Source: Brasenia schreberi
Lineage: Eukaryota > Streptophyta > Magnoliopsida > Nymphaeales > Cabombaceae
NCBI GenBank assembly: GCA_036023115.1
Contig: JAYKKT010000064.1
Location: 2,467,001-2,531,000 of the forward strand
Reading direction: 5' to 3'
DNA length: 64,000 nt
Each line of letters opens with the position of its first letter. Within the stretch, counting starts at the first letter, position 1. Below are positions 36,317 through 48,344 of this stretch, one piece after another. Position numbers and translations under genes: made by a program. Under the pieces are notes generated by a model. That model did no database searches and had not been told where the DNA came from. It saw only the letters and a list, made by a program, of their open reading frames with translations.

Positions 36317-39300
36317 ATGCGTAAAATGGTTCCCGAATGCGAGGCGAAGGAGAAAGAAGACGGTTCCGTCTTCGACCCGGGAGCACAGCCACCGTTCACC
36401 ATGGCGGAGATCCGAGCGGCTATTCCCAAGCATTGCTGGGTGAAGGATACATGGAGGTCGATGAGGTATGTCATCCGCGACGTCGTCGTTGTCTTTGTAA
36501 TGGCGGCCGCGGCGGCTTACCTGAACAGTTGGCTGATCTGGCCTCTCTATTGGGTTGCCCAAGGCACCATGTTTTGGGCTCTCTTCGTTCTCGGCCATGA
36601 TTGGTAATCCACATTAGTCTTTTTGGTTTTCCTTTTTGGTTAATGTGCTTTTCGGATAACTAATATGAAGACTCAGAAACTAAAACTAAATTGTTATTCG
36701 CAGTGGCCATGGAAGCTTCTCAAACAGTCGGACACTCAATAACGTGATAGGACTTCTGCTTCATTCGTCGATTCTAGTTCCTTACCATGGCTGGTAATAT
36801 CGAAATCCTTTTTCTTAATTACCGTGAGCTTATCTGCTATGTCACGTGGGTTCCCGTGCGGATAGAGATCCTGGCATTTTTTTCAAACAGTGGGTGCCAA
36901 GACACGTTTATATATTAAGTGTAGATTACTTTGAAATTTTTATAAAACTAAAAAGGGAAAAACCATTTTCATAAGTTTTTCATTAAATTTTCAGAAGTTA
37001 GTACACCACAAATGTTCCACACTCACCTCATGACAACAACAATTCTTTTCCAATACTAGATGGATTGTTTTTTATAAGTACGATGGGTCTGCTAGATAGA
37101 GCTCATACTTTTTTTTGTTTAGATAAAGCTCGATCACTTGCGACGTTAACATTAACTCACGAAATTAGATGATTGTTTATTGTTTCGTAATAGTTTTGTG
37201 GTCTTTCTTTTGTTTTAATATTTTCACAATTTAGTTTCTCACACCTTATTACCAAACTTTCTTTGGACATCTTTTAATAAGTTGAAATTATTTAAACTAT
37301 TTTCTCATTTTTCTCGTCTATTATCTATTAGTATTACTCTTAATTTGTTTCTAATAACTTCATTATATATACTATAGTTCTTTTTGCGATCACTCATCAG
37401 TTTTTACATATTGATAATTGACTACCCAATACTTACAACCATAAAGTATAGCGGTTCTAATTGTTTCTTATTAGTATTTACTTTTATACCATCTTCTTAT
37501 TACATAAAATATATAAATATATTTTGACTGACATGCATTAATTCTAGGATAACATTTCCATCAAAACTGACCAGTATTTAAAACTTTTCTTACAAGAAAT
37601 ACAATTTAATGTTCATAGTTTTAATTTTCGATTAGTTTTTCTTTAAATTCATCTATCAAACACATGCCATGTGTGAAATAACATACACCAAAATACTTTT
37701 TATTAACTCGTCAATAACCAATATAATAAATATGGGGTTAAAGAGGTAAAAATATTTAGAACATATATTGCGGAGTTGCACACAGGGAGTCTACAATTTT
37801 TTGAGTATGAGAGTATCCGCACTGGTGCTCATCATGGTAGAAGTGTTTCGGCATAGCTTATTTGGTGCTGTTTCTTCTGCCTTTTGTGCTCTTCCCTTTG
37901 GAAAATATTGCATTTTGCATTTGGAAATTCTATTTCGTTCGACCTTTATATTCTTGATCCCTTAGTTGTGGAATCAACTAGTTAGTTTCGATAATGAAAA
38001 TTGAAATAGGTTCTTTGGATCAAGAATAAAGTTATCCATAGGAAACTCTTTTGCTGATTCTCTTCTGCAGTTAGTGTTTTCATCCTGTAACTGCTTTACG
38101 CGAATGAGATTGCTCCTTGTTTGTGGAGATTGCAGGCGAATCAGTCACAGGACTCATCATCAGAATCATGGCCATGTCGAGAACGACGAATCGTGGCATC
38201 CCGTATGTTTATATGTCACCGTCTTTCTGTAATTGTAAAGGGATTGCGATGCACCATACTCATTTCTGTCTTGTTCTCCAGCTAACCGAGAAGATGTATA
38301 AGAGTTTGAGTGATTCTTCTAGGAAATATCGATTCACTGCTCCTTTCCCTCTGTTTGCTTTTCCTTACTATCTGGTGAGTTCGTGATGACCTCTTCTTTT
38401 AGTGAGTTCAACTCTGATTGGACATGATTTATTGTCACTTTACAGATTTCATTTTAGTTTCTGCTCAACTAGTGCAAATCTTATAGAGATGAATCTTTTG
38501 CAGTGGGGAAGAAGCCCAGGAAAGACGGGTTCCCACTTCAATCCCAGCAGTGATCTTTTTTTACCTGGTGAGAAGAATGATGTGATTGTGTCAACCGTAT
38601 GTTGGGGTTCTATGGTAGCCTTACTAGTTGGACTGACATTTCACATCGGTCCAATTCAGATGTTAAAGTTTTATGGCGTCCCTTATTTGGTAATCTCTCT
38701 CTCTCTCTCTCTCGTGTTAATTTTCTTACATAATGTTGATTTTGATTGTCTTATGTATGATATGTGACAGATTTTTATCATGTGGTTGGACTTCGTGACT
38801 TATATTCATCACCATGGACATGAGGAAAAGCTTCCATGGTACCGAGGAAAGGTATAAGCTAACCAAAACCAAAACCAAGCCCTCTCTCACTTTTTAAATA
38901 TTTCCATGTAATTTCGTCTAAACCACCTAGGCAACTCACTTTTTGCTTATCTTTTGTGCCACACAACTGATAATTAACATCCACAAGAGTCCATGTTTGA
39001 GTGACCTTTACTAAGTTTGATATATGAACAGGAATGGAGCTATCTTCGAGGGGCGCTTACAACATTAGATCGTGACTATGGAATAATTAACAACATTCAC
39101 CATGACATTGGAACGCATGTCATTCACCACCTCTTCCCACAAATACCCCATTACAATTTGATAGAAGCAGTAAGATCACTTTCTCTGTCTCTGTCTCTTT
39201 TCCAAAAGGGATGAACGTTCTCTGAAACTTCCCTTTATTTTGTTTCTCAGACAGAAGCAGCAAAGCCTGTGTTAGGGAAATATTACCGGGAGCCAGAGAA

Positions 39301-39442
39301 ATCGGGTCCCGTACCATTTCACTTGGTAGAAAACCTCTTGCAAAGTTTTAAACATGATCACTTTGTTAGTGATCATGGAGATGTCGTCTATTATCAGACT
39401 GACCCTCGGCTCATTGGCTCCAAACAAAAGAAATCAGTGTAA
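36317..39442 (+). CDS. Omega-3 fatty acid desaturase, tandem copy 1, no transit peptide
   Basis: Membrane di-iron desaturase that introduces the omega-3 double bond, converting linoleoyl to linolenoyl lipids. Exons: 36317-36603, 36704-36793, 38136-38202, 38282-38374, 38504-38689, 38771-38851, 39032-39169, 39251-39442. All junctions are GT-AG and in phase, giving 377 residues and no stop. The three His boxes are intact: HDCGH (split by intron 1), HRTHH in exon 3 and HVIHH in exon 7. The start MRKMVP is homologous to MSKMAS of copy 2, but only 18 residues precede FDP, against 95 in copy 2. The plastid transit peptide is therefore deleted. The C-terminus KQKKSV carries a KKxx dilysine, a known ER retrieval form. 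Intron 2 holds an RTE insertion. An in-frame ATG at 36269 would add 16 residues but is not homologous to copy 2. I infer a possible ER, FAD3-like location for a protein of FAD7/8 descent; a dying duplicate is the alternative, although no lesion is visible. Confidence 0.95.
37033..37745 (-). mobile_element. RTE LINE fragment in intron 2 of desaturase copy 1
   Basis: Begins with acaacaacaattcttttcc and the degenerate catactagatgg signature, then follows the 7645-8500 copy in order for about 700 bp. It explains most of the size difference between this intron (36794-38135) and the 499 bp counterpart in copy 2. Confidence 0.78.
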
Positions 39443-40012
39443 AACTACTGAACATGCAAGGAGACGTGCTTAGGCAGCTAATTAACTACCTTAAGTACTA
39501 AACATACACACACGTTAGTGTGTATGAGAGAGGTGCATTTTTTGGGCCTGTATAAGGTGACGTCAAGTAGCTAAGGGTTGTACGGCTATTTTTGGTTAGT
39601 ACCTTTTTCTTCAGTCAGTATTTTATGCCTTGATGAAACAAGGACTTCTATATGTTACTCAGTACTCGCCTTTGGTTACAGTACCGAAAGATGAAAAGAG
39701 GTGGGTTAAAGAGAGGCTGAAATTTTAAGCAACTACATTGTCTAGATTGACTGTTCTACGGCATGTGCAAACTTATATATATATATACTAGACAATATTT
39801 GATATTAAACATTGCTTAATCACCACCATTCATGAAACAATTCGATTGCCTAATCACCACCATCCATGCAAGCAATTCGAGAGTGGTGGTTGAACCCGTC
39901 ATCCCACATTGCACTTAATGCACATTATAATGTCATCTATTTTCGTGTCGATATGATGCACATATCTTTTATTAAAGTTTGCCATGAAAGGCAGTCTAGC
40001 AATTCTAAATCC

Positions 40013-40062
<50 letters not shown>

Positions 40063-40080
40063 CTTTCTTGTATGTATATA
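39443..40080. other. 3' flank of desaturase copy 1
   Basis: Shares actgaacatgcaaggaga and cagctaa with the 3' flank of copy 2 (from 50976), so it is homologous untranslated region. Short TA and CT microsatellites follow at 39773-39786 and 40013-40059. Confidence 0.6.
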
Positions 40081-40451
40081 TATATATATAAAACTTTCTT
40101 GTTCACCTCTAATATTCTTATTCATTGCTTTTGAGTGATATAGGTGTATTTTAAAGTATTTTTAAGGGCTTTAAAAAGTAGAAACAATATTATTGTACTC
40201 GTGCCATTCAAAAACAATAAGTGGACATAAGTAAGGTGGAAAAGATCGAATCACTCTATATATATGATGTTCGATTCATGTATATATAAAACTTTCTTGT
40301 TCACCTCTAATATTCTTATTCATTGCTTTTGAGTGATATAGGTGTACTTTAAAGTATTTTTAAGGGCTTTAAAAAGTAGAAACAATATTATTGTACTCAT
40401 GCCATTGAGAAACAATAAGTGGACATAAGTAAGGTGGAAAAGATCGAATCA

Positions 40452-40499
<48 letters not shown>

Positions 40500-40510
40500 T
40501 TCGATTCATG
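40081..40510. repeat. Tandem duplication of about 200 bp with a TA microsatellite expanded in one copy
   Basis: Units at about 40081-40280 and 40281-40510 share aaactttcttgttcacctct, gattcatg and the gatcgaatcactctatata boundary. The second unit is longer because (TA)n at 40454-40494 has expanded. Confidence 0.85.
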
Positions 40511-40929
40511 TGTGCTTAGCTTTTGTTTCGATGTGAACTGGAACATAAATTTTAAGATATCCATAAATTCTTGCAAATATTCATGTAATATTTTTTTTAA
40601 AAGAAAACTAGGTTATGCAGACCCTTTACATTTTGAACTAAAAATAACCCATTCTGAAGGTTGCCCCTGCCGTGAGAGGTCCGAACACTCGCTACTGCTT
40701 CGGATATTTTACCATCTCTTTAGTTGATGTTAGTATTTGCGAGTTCTGCTACGAGGATGAATACTTCATCAACCCTGATCATAATATATCTTGATGAGCC
40801 CTTCCCCTATCTCACAAGGTGGGATTTAAGGCATGATAATAAAACCGGAACTTAATATTCCCCTTTCCTGTTAGTACATGACTGGTATTTAACTCTTTTA
40901 GACAAAACATTTAGTTAGATTATATAAGG

Positions 40930-41035
40930 ACCAATCACTCACTTGGCAAGGGGGTCGACTCACGTTTTCAAGGTCATGAGTTTGATATCCAGGGAATGCA
41001 TCTGGCTTTGGCCTCCCATTGTCAAAAAAAAAGAA
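40930..41035 (+). mobile_element. tRNA-derived SINE
   Basis: A-box-like atcactcacttggcaaggg, B-box-like catgagtttgatatcc, then ggcctcccattgt and an A run. Related to 42372-42480. Confidence 0.6.
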
Positions 41036-41109
41036 GTTAAATCTTACTGGGGTGGTATAAGATGTTACATATGACGATACAAGCAGAATAGGCCAACTGT
41101 AGTTAGACA

Positions 41110-41335
41110 TGTCCAGTTTTGGTTAGCTCAAAACCTAGAACCATAACTGAATTGACCCAGAACCGGTTTCAAAACATTGGTTCTGGTTTGAGTCTGAAGC
41201 TGGTAGTTTTATTTAAAAATTTAAAATTATAGGAAAAATAAAAAATGGAACCGACAATTTGAAAGCGGTTCCGTTTTAGTTCTGGCTCCATTTTTATAAA
41301 AAGTGAAACCGGAACCGAACGGAATAGGCCATGCA
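41110..41335. repeat. GGTTC/GAACC-rich dispersed repeat
   Basis: cagaaccggtttcaaaac, ggttctggtttgag and gaaaccggaaccgaacgg blocks, ending ggccatgca. Resembles 12855-13170. A similar, looser block lies at 41660-42060 around a TA-rich microsatellite. Confidence 0.5.
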
Positions 41336-41351
41336 TGAAGTATTCCTGTTA

Positions 41352-41465
41352 TTTTTTTTTATAAGAGGAAGCCGAAGCCTAACACAGACACATGCACCCT
41401 CTGAGAGTTGAACTCTCCACCAGGAGCAATGGCACTAGAGGGCCCTGCCGTATACAAGGAACCCA
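41352..41465 (-). mobile_element. tRNA-derived SINE
   Basis: The reverse strand reads A-box-like sequence, ggagagttcaactctc as B box, then ggcttcggcttcctcttat before a T-run on the plus strand (its A tail). Same family as 30450 and 31605. Confidence 0.62.
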
Positions 41466-42274
41466 AGGAGCCACTACCAGACTAATAATAATCCAGTACT
41501 CCCTCACCAATGGGGAAATAGAAGAGTTATCTTGACAATAGAATGGTTAAGGACTATCTAGAAAAAGGATTTACCTTCAATATAAATAGGGGTGGGTAAT
41601 CACCTTTGAAGGATCATCATTAGATTAGATGAAGCATAAACTCTGAGGGGTGTGCATTGATCGAAAACCCAAATTGCTTGAAATTTGAAAATCGAACCCG
41701 AATCAAATTGTATAGGTAACTGAACCGAAATCAGTTTGGTTTTGTAATTTGGTTTACTCTCTATGACTGAATTCTCTCTCTATATATATGCATGTGTACG
41801 TTATATATACCAATATATGTATGTATATGTATATATGCATATTATATATGTCCGTACATACACATATATGCATATATATATATATATATTTATACACGTA
41901 TATAATATAATGAATATATATAATTTGGTTATTCAGTTTTCAACTGATAAACCAAAGTTTTATACAACCGTAAACCGGAACCAAACCGATTTGTAGTGGA
42001 ACAGAACAAAAATAGAAATTTCAGTTCGGTTATTCAGTTATATTCAAATAATGCTCACCCCTATAATAAACTCTCCTTTGTTTGTTTTTCATTGTAGTTC
42101 ATCGTGGTAGCTATCCCCAGTGCTACTTATGGGGGGCAATATAACCCTATAAACCGACTTTGATGATATGAACACAAATACGGATAATAAATTACTTCCA
42201 AACTTTTGTTAGTTTGGATCAGTATGCTTGTGGCTGTAGACTAATTTATAACGTATGGAAAGGACAGTGGGCTT

Positions 42275-42355
42275 TGTTCATCTCTCTCGGAGTCGAACTC
42301 CCCACTAGCAACAACGGTGATAGAGCGTCCTACCGTTGAGCTAATTCTCTAGGTG
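42275..42355 (-). mobile_element. tRNA-like SINE head
   Basis: The reverse complement has a tRNA-like layout: agagaattagctcaacgg as A box and gggagttcgactccg as B box. No obvious 3' tail. A decayed tRNA gene is the alternative. Confidence 0.5.
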
Positions 42356-42371
42356 CAATTATAAACCTTGC

Positions 42372-42480
42372 ACATAGAGCAATAGCTCACCTGGTTAGGA
42401 GGTCGATTCACGAGTTGAAGATGATGAGTTCGATATCTGGGCAAGGGTTCGGCCTCCCTTGGTACAAGAAAAAGGAAAGA
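42372..42480 (+). mobile_element. tRNA-derived SINE
   Basis: A-box-like atagctcacctggttagg, B-box-like gatgagttcgatatctgg, then ggttcggcctcccttgg and an A-rich tail. Same family as 40930-41035. Confidence 0.65.
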
Positions 42481-45400
42481 TCTCCTACTTAGGGTCTTAG
42501 AAGAAACATATCTTTAATGATAAATTAATTTATATGAAGACTTTGCTAAGGTTAACACACTTTTCTATTACAAAATGTTAATAACTCCCAAAATTGATTC
42601 TATTGGCCAATGATAGCAAGTCTTTTTGGTTGGTAGAATAGTAGTCCTTTTGATTAGGTATGAAAGCAATTATATCCGTTAATAAATCTAACTCCAGGCC
42701 ATAAAATAAAACACTTCTTTAAAGGCTAAGGCCGCCTATTACGTGCGCATGCAGTTGGGCATTCTTCCAAGTTGGATCTTCTTAACCATGACGCTTTAGT
42801 ATAGGCGATATTTGGTTATAATGATTAATGGTGAAGAATAGTTCATAGGCAAACTCGTTCGTGCTCTAATCTATTTAAAGATTTCAATCAACCTAAAAAT
42901 AAGATTAGGAGTTGAGATTTTTAAATAAAAAATCAAACGGATGATACAATGAGTATACCTAAATATTTTTAAACTTTTAAAATTTGAATTTCAAATGTCA
43001 TACTTGAGATCTTGAGTGTTTTTAGGCCGCCCCTAATAATTTCTCTCTCTTTATATATTGAAGGAGATACTAGAATTGCTAGATTTTGAACAAATTAATT
43101 TTAAAAAAGCAAAAAAGAAAAGAAAAGTTAGGCAGTGTCCATATACCAACTTGAGAAAAGAGAAGCTTGATAGCAACAGGACAAAGGAAGAGGGAAACAT
43201 CGAATGAATGAAATGGTCAAAGTGGCTTGGCCTCATCAGAGTCCAAAACAAAAGTTCGTGCTATCTCACGTAAGCCAAGCGCGAACGGGTGGACTTACAC
43301 CAGTTTTGACTTTACAAAACTTTAATGCATTCACAAGACTTCTCTGATTCTCTCTTTATATATATATATATATATTAATAACAGATCTCGAAAATAGTGT
43401 TAAATGGGAGCGAAACATGTATTTCATGTTAAGAAGGGGAGGACGACGCATGTATTTTAACCATGCACTCAACTGTAGCTTTTACAGTCAAATGTCTAAA
43501 TTTCAAGAGAAGGACTGCCCTTTTATGTAGATCCACCATTATATATATATAATCATCCATTTTGTCATCTCAAACATTTAATACTTGAAATGAATGATAT
43601 GGTTTAATTTAAATTTTCAGCATTCATCATAGTGAATGATATAAATATTTGAATAGATTTAAGCTCGAATGAAGTTTGAGCATTTATCACTATTTCTTTG
43701 TTCTCTGTCTATATATAGGGAGAGATAATGCACACTCTAATGCATGCTTGCACCAATTTGAAAGAGAAAACAATAGTTATTTATATGATTTTTCTTATTC
43801 TTTTCTAATAAATGATTATTGTGCTTCGGTATTTAATTATTATTCTTCAAACTTTAAGGGATTACTATCTACACACATCTTTTTTTCAATAAATACTAAA
43901 ATTATCCTCATATAAATACTCTATCCTCTCACACTCAATTCCAACATTTCTCTCTCCTTTCCTGCCCAATTTCTCCTCTCCCACTCAATTCCAACTTTTC
44001 TCTTTCCTTTTCCACCCAATTTCTCCTCTCTTACCCAATTCCAATAGGAGTCTATCTCACCGAATCTTTTTGTTTCGGAAATGGAGGTTTCATTTAGAGT
44101 TGTTGCCTTTTTCGTAGCTCAGTTCACATTCTTATGAATCTTGTCGAAGAAAAAGAAAGAACAAAGAAGAAAAAATGAAAAATAAAAAATGAAAATGAAA
44201 CTAAAAATAAAATCAATAATAATAAAAAGAATAACAACAACCATAGAATAAAGAACAAAACATCAAGAAAAAGACAATCAAGAAAAAAATCAAAAATCAA
44301 AAACTAGTTGACGGGAGAGACGTGGCTCGAGCGCGTCTCCTCAATGACAACGAGAGAGAAGCGGTTGAAGCACGTCTCTCTTGTTGGGGAGACACATCTA
44401 GGTTGTGTTTCTCTTGTCAGAAATTTGAATTTTTTCGTTTTGATTTCGGTCGAAAAATCAATTACAAATCAATCAAAATAACTAAAAAACAGAAAAACCA
44501 AAACCAAATCAATAATATACCTCGATAAATGGACGAATCCCCTTCAAATTGGACGTTTTCATTGTATTTTTGTTTCTCCTTCTCCTTCTCTCTCTTTCTC
44601 TTCTTCTTTCTTTTCATTTCATCTTTTTCTTCTTTTTTCGATGGATTTTGATTCGATCTTTTGCTGAAAATGGTTGTAAAACGAGTAATAGATGGTTTGA
44701 ATGAGTTGGAGAGTGAAGAATGGACGAAAGAACGGGTATAAATGGGAGGTGGACCAAGGTGTACAGGAGGAGAGAGAAGATCTCGATTTCTTGTGTAAAG
44801 GGTAATTTCATAATTACAAAAAATAGCTAGAATATTTTGAAAAATACGAGAAAAAGTTTTGTGATAGTAAAAAAGGGGTGTGCTTATCAATTCAGCACTT
44901 TAAATGGATGCACAACATTATGGATATATATATTATATGCGCATAAATGTATGTGTGCATGTGTATGTGTATGTGTACGTATATGGATGCTTGCGTTTTC
45001 ACATAATGGCGTGTCTTGTAGACTCGTGGATTCCATTAACCAAAGAAACGCGCAAATTTGACACAATGGCCACGATTTCCCTTTGCATTGGCCACATGAT
45101 TTTCCAAATCGAATTTGATTGATCTGTTAATGCCAAGATCCAATCCAAAATTGACTTGTGCAACACCCGTATACTCCAAGGAGACTTTATTTTACGCCAA
45201 AGGGAAATTAACAAGAAACCAGAAAGGCTGGCAACTGGAAATTATTTTTCTTTCTTGCTATATTTTCTTGTTATCTTCTAAGCAAGCTAATGTTAGGTTG
45301 ACCCTATCAGGTGTGTGTTCTCGGATATTGAACTTGTGACCTTCAAGTCTGATATGCTTTTGTGTTTACCCTCTAGCCATGGGGGCAGCTCCTCCTGTTG

Positions 45401-45540
45401 AATCCTTCGTAAAGATGGGTTGTCACCAAAGAACAGAGAGAGAGAGAGAGTTCACCAAAGGGAGATGCGAGTTCGACACTCAGGGTGTACATCTCGTTTG
45501 ATCTTGTAATTTTTTGTGGAGTGCATTTTCCAAGCAAAAA
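42481..45540. other. AT-rich intergenic DNA, no gene recognised
   Basis: Holds a tandem repeat at 43920-44045 (units with ctcccactcaattccaa and cccaatttctcctctc), an A-rich block at 44150-44300, a C/T-rich block at 44570-44640 and a GT-rich tract near 44950-44985. Open frames are low-complexity artefacts. Confidence 0.5.
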
Positions 45541-45554
45541 GGCCATGCTGAATA

Positions 45555-45660
45555 GCAAAGATAATCAACCAAGGTCCTTCGGCGCTTGATTCCCTTTAGT
45601 AAGTTCATGAGTTCGAATCCGGCCAAGAAGAAAACCAGTGTTGGGAAAGCTTTACCTCAA
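45555..45660 (+). mobile_element. Possible SINE fragment
   Basis: Contains a good B box, catgagttcgaatccggcc, and a gttgggaaagctttacctc tail. The A box is weak. Boundaries uncertain. Confidence 0.4.
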
Positions 45661-46369
45661 AAGTAGGCCAACCCAGCTCCAATGGCATTACATGGAGTCA
45701 CTCGCAAGAGCAATTGTATTTTGAATGAAGCGTACTTGTATTTCATATTTAGAAAATACTTATTTTTTTAAAAATTTTCAATTTTTAAGTAAGGCACATA
45801 CCTCACCTGGCCCTAAAATCGGTCCACCACTGCGTGGAGTCCTTGTAGACTTATGAGTACCAGTGGTTTAGACTGAAAGCTGCACGCGAAGCAATGGTTA
45901 TTGTCACTAAGTGGTTGATTAAATAAACTTAAAAGTATGAAAGGAAAGTGATGTTATTTTTCAATTTATATTAGATATAATATAACACTTGCAATTTATA
46001 CCAAATAATTTTATATTACTATATGAATACTTTCAACCATCCTCATGAACATGAAGTTTATATAACAAACTCCCCCAAAGGCACCATGGGCTGCCGTCCA
46101 ACCTAAAGTATTATCGCTCTTACCCAAGGACTCAGCTGTAGCACATGGTTTCATAAAATACGTTATCCTTTGTATAAAACTATGTCTACATATGCAGGGG
46201 AATAGGGCCCTAGCCTTGGACCCCTAGGTTGTTTCAACATGTCCAAATAAAAAGTAAACTTATACTATGTAAATATATTTGTGACAATATAATATGGAGT
46301 ATGAACTAAAAAATAGTTATATTTTTCAACACACAATATATATATATAAATAGAGAGATAACCTCAAAT

Positions 46370-46600
46370 ATGTTGGTACACTTAGGTGTTATCATATATA
46401 AACAAATCTCAATCATTCATCTCTAACTAATGAATGACTAAAATATAAATTTAAAAAGCAAAAAATACATATTTACTTTTAAATATGTACTTTATTCACA
46501 CACACATATTTTGCTTTTTAAAATCAAATTCTTTTAATCCAACAACCTAAGGTGGATGTTTGAGATTTATTTAGATACGATAATACCAAAATGAGCTAGT
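46370..46600. mobile_element. MITE-like hairpin
   Basis: The left end aggtgttatcatatataaac followed by aaatctcaatcattcatc is complementary, imperfectly, to gatgtttgagatttatttag and acgataatacc at the right end. The non-coding AT-rich core matches 12268-12485 and 47185-47345. A 34 bp tandem duplication (with cttggtacatattagaaac) follows at about 46624-46690. Confidence 0.55.
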
Positions 46601-47108
46601 ATATACCGTACTCTCTCTATATAAGCTTGGTACATATTAGAAACATTTCCACCATGCTTGGTACATATTAGAAACATTTCCACCATTCAATTGGTTTGTG
46701 CTCAAATAAGTTAATGGTTAAACCCATTCAAACATTTTCACCATTTGATTGACATCATCAATAGTGAAGAATTGAATTTAAAAAAGAAAATGTAATGTTG
46801 TGAATTAAATGTGAAGTATGAAAAGTACAATTATATGTTTCAATTTTTACTATCAAATTTTCATAATTTATTGTACTTGTCGAATAAGAATGAAATTGAA
46901 TTTAAAAAATGTTTGAATAGATTTGAGTAAGAATGAAATTGATCATCTACCACTATCTCTCTCTCTATGGAAGCTTGGTACATGTTAGAAACATTAAATG
47001 CTCACCTATGGAAACAAATTTAAATTATTTAATTTGAAAGATGGACAATTGAGATCTAAATTAAAAGTGTAAAAATTTGTGAACATATACCATGTATCTC
47101 TCTCTATG

Positions 47109-47112
47109 TGAG

Positions 47113-47186
<74 letters not shown>

Positions 47187-47368
47187 GGATGATTGAGATT
47201 TAAATATATAAAGTAAAAAATATATATGTATTTTTACAATTATAAGTATATTTTATTCATATAGTTTTTTTTTGAATTTTTTAATTTCAACCATCCATTA
47301 GCAAAGTGGATGGTTGAGATTTGTTTGAATTTTCTAGTACCTAAAAGTGCTAATATATACTAGTAGTA

Positions 47369-47453
<85 letters not shown>
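47109..47453. repeat. (TA)n microsatellites flanking a MITE-like segment
   Basis: TA runs at about 47116-47181 and 47373-47451. Between them 47185-47345 has tggatgattgagattta on the left and tggatggttgagatttg on the right, with accatccatt between. It resembles a half-decayed copy of the 46370 element. Confidence 0.55.
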
Positions 47454-47455
<2 letters not shown>

Positions 47456-47739
47456 TGTTGATTTATTTATGGACATAAACTGTTTTCAAATCCCATAGGA
47501 TTACTAAATAAAAAACAGCCGTTCTTTAAACATGTTATAAAGTAAATATGGATTCCTTCCCCAAGTCTGCCCACTTTGACCAGCCAAAAAGTCTCATATT
47601 TTTCTTTACCAATAGGCATTCATGCGTCGTCAAAGCCACAAACAGGGATCAACACTAAATAAGGAGAGACTTTCTACCTCGTCGTTCCACCGACCATACA
47701 TAGCAAGGCATGATTCACAGTTGGTGCATGTGAACTTTG

Positions 47740-48344
47740 TGTGGAATTTAGGCCGGTGGTTGCTGAATCTAAAGTGAAGGGACACTGGCTGCTATATCTG
47801 CCTGCAGATTTGTTCACATGAATTGTCAAAATTCAGACGTTAACCCTCAGCCATGCATTTTGAAGATGGACGGCTAGGTCCCAATAGAAACTATAGGGAT
47901 AGTTTGACTGAAGGAAAAATTTCAGCCATTCATCGTTAACCTGGACGGCTAAGATTTCAACACATGGACGTATCATTTGCTGCTTCCTCTCTGTGTTGTC
48001 ATATGCGTATTCTTTCCTGAATATTTTCTGCAGTCGTCTTGCAACAGCATCGCAGGGCTCTCAAATCACTTGTGGCGTGGTAGTTTTCAATACATAAGGA
48101 GAAGTGGGAATTCTCCACTTCTTCCACTTATCGCTCTATATATACACTCTACATAGATACAGATCCACATAGATAAAAGAAGCCATCTCTCTTCTCTCTT
48201 TGCTAATCTACGTTGTGCAGCTAGTGCAACCATCTCTCGTCGTAGTTGATTACTTGCATTGTCCGTCTTGAGTCATCGAGTGAGTCAGTGAAGTGAGGCA
48301 GAGGGAGAACAGTGAAGTGAGACAGAGGGAGAAGGAGAGAGGCT
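47740..48344 (+). promoter_or_regulatory. Promoter and 5' leader of desaturase copy 2
   Basis: A TATA-like ctctatatatacactc lies at about 48134-48148, some 200 bases before the start codon, which would place transcription start near 48170-48180. Upstream, cctgcagatt and agatggacggcta also occur before copy 1 (about 35630-35715), so the duplication included promoter sequence. Copy 1 has no matching TATA block at the equivalent distance. Confidence 0.6.

Noticed and set aside
42275..42480. Functional tRNA genes
   Set aside because: A and B boxes are present but the segments do not fold by eye into a full cloverleaf with paired acceptor arms, and similar degenerate copies recur, which fits SINEs.
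44462..44890. 142-codon minus-strand frame
   Set aside because: Largely low-complexity Lys/Glu/Arg translated from a CT-rich tract.
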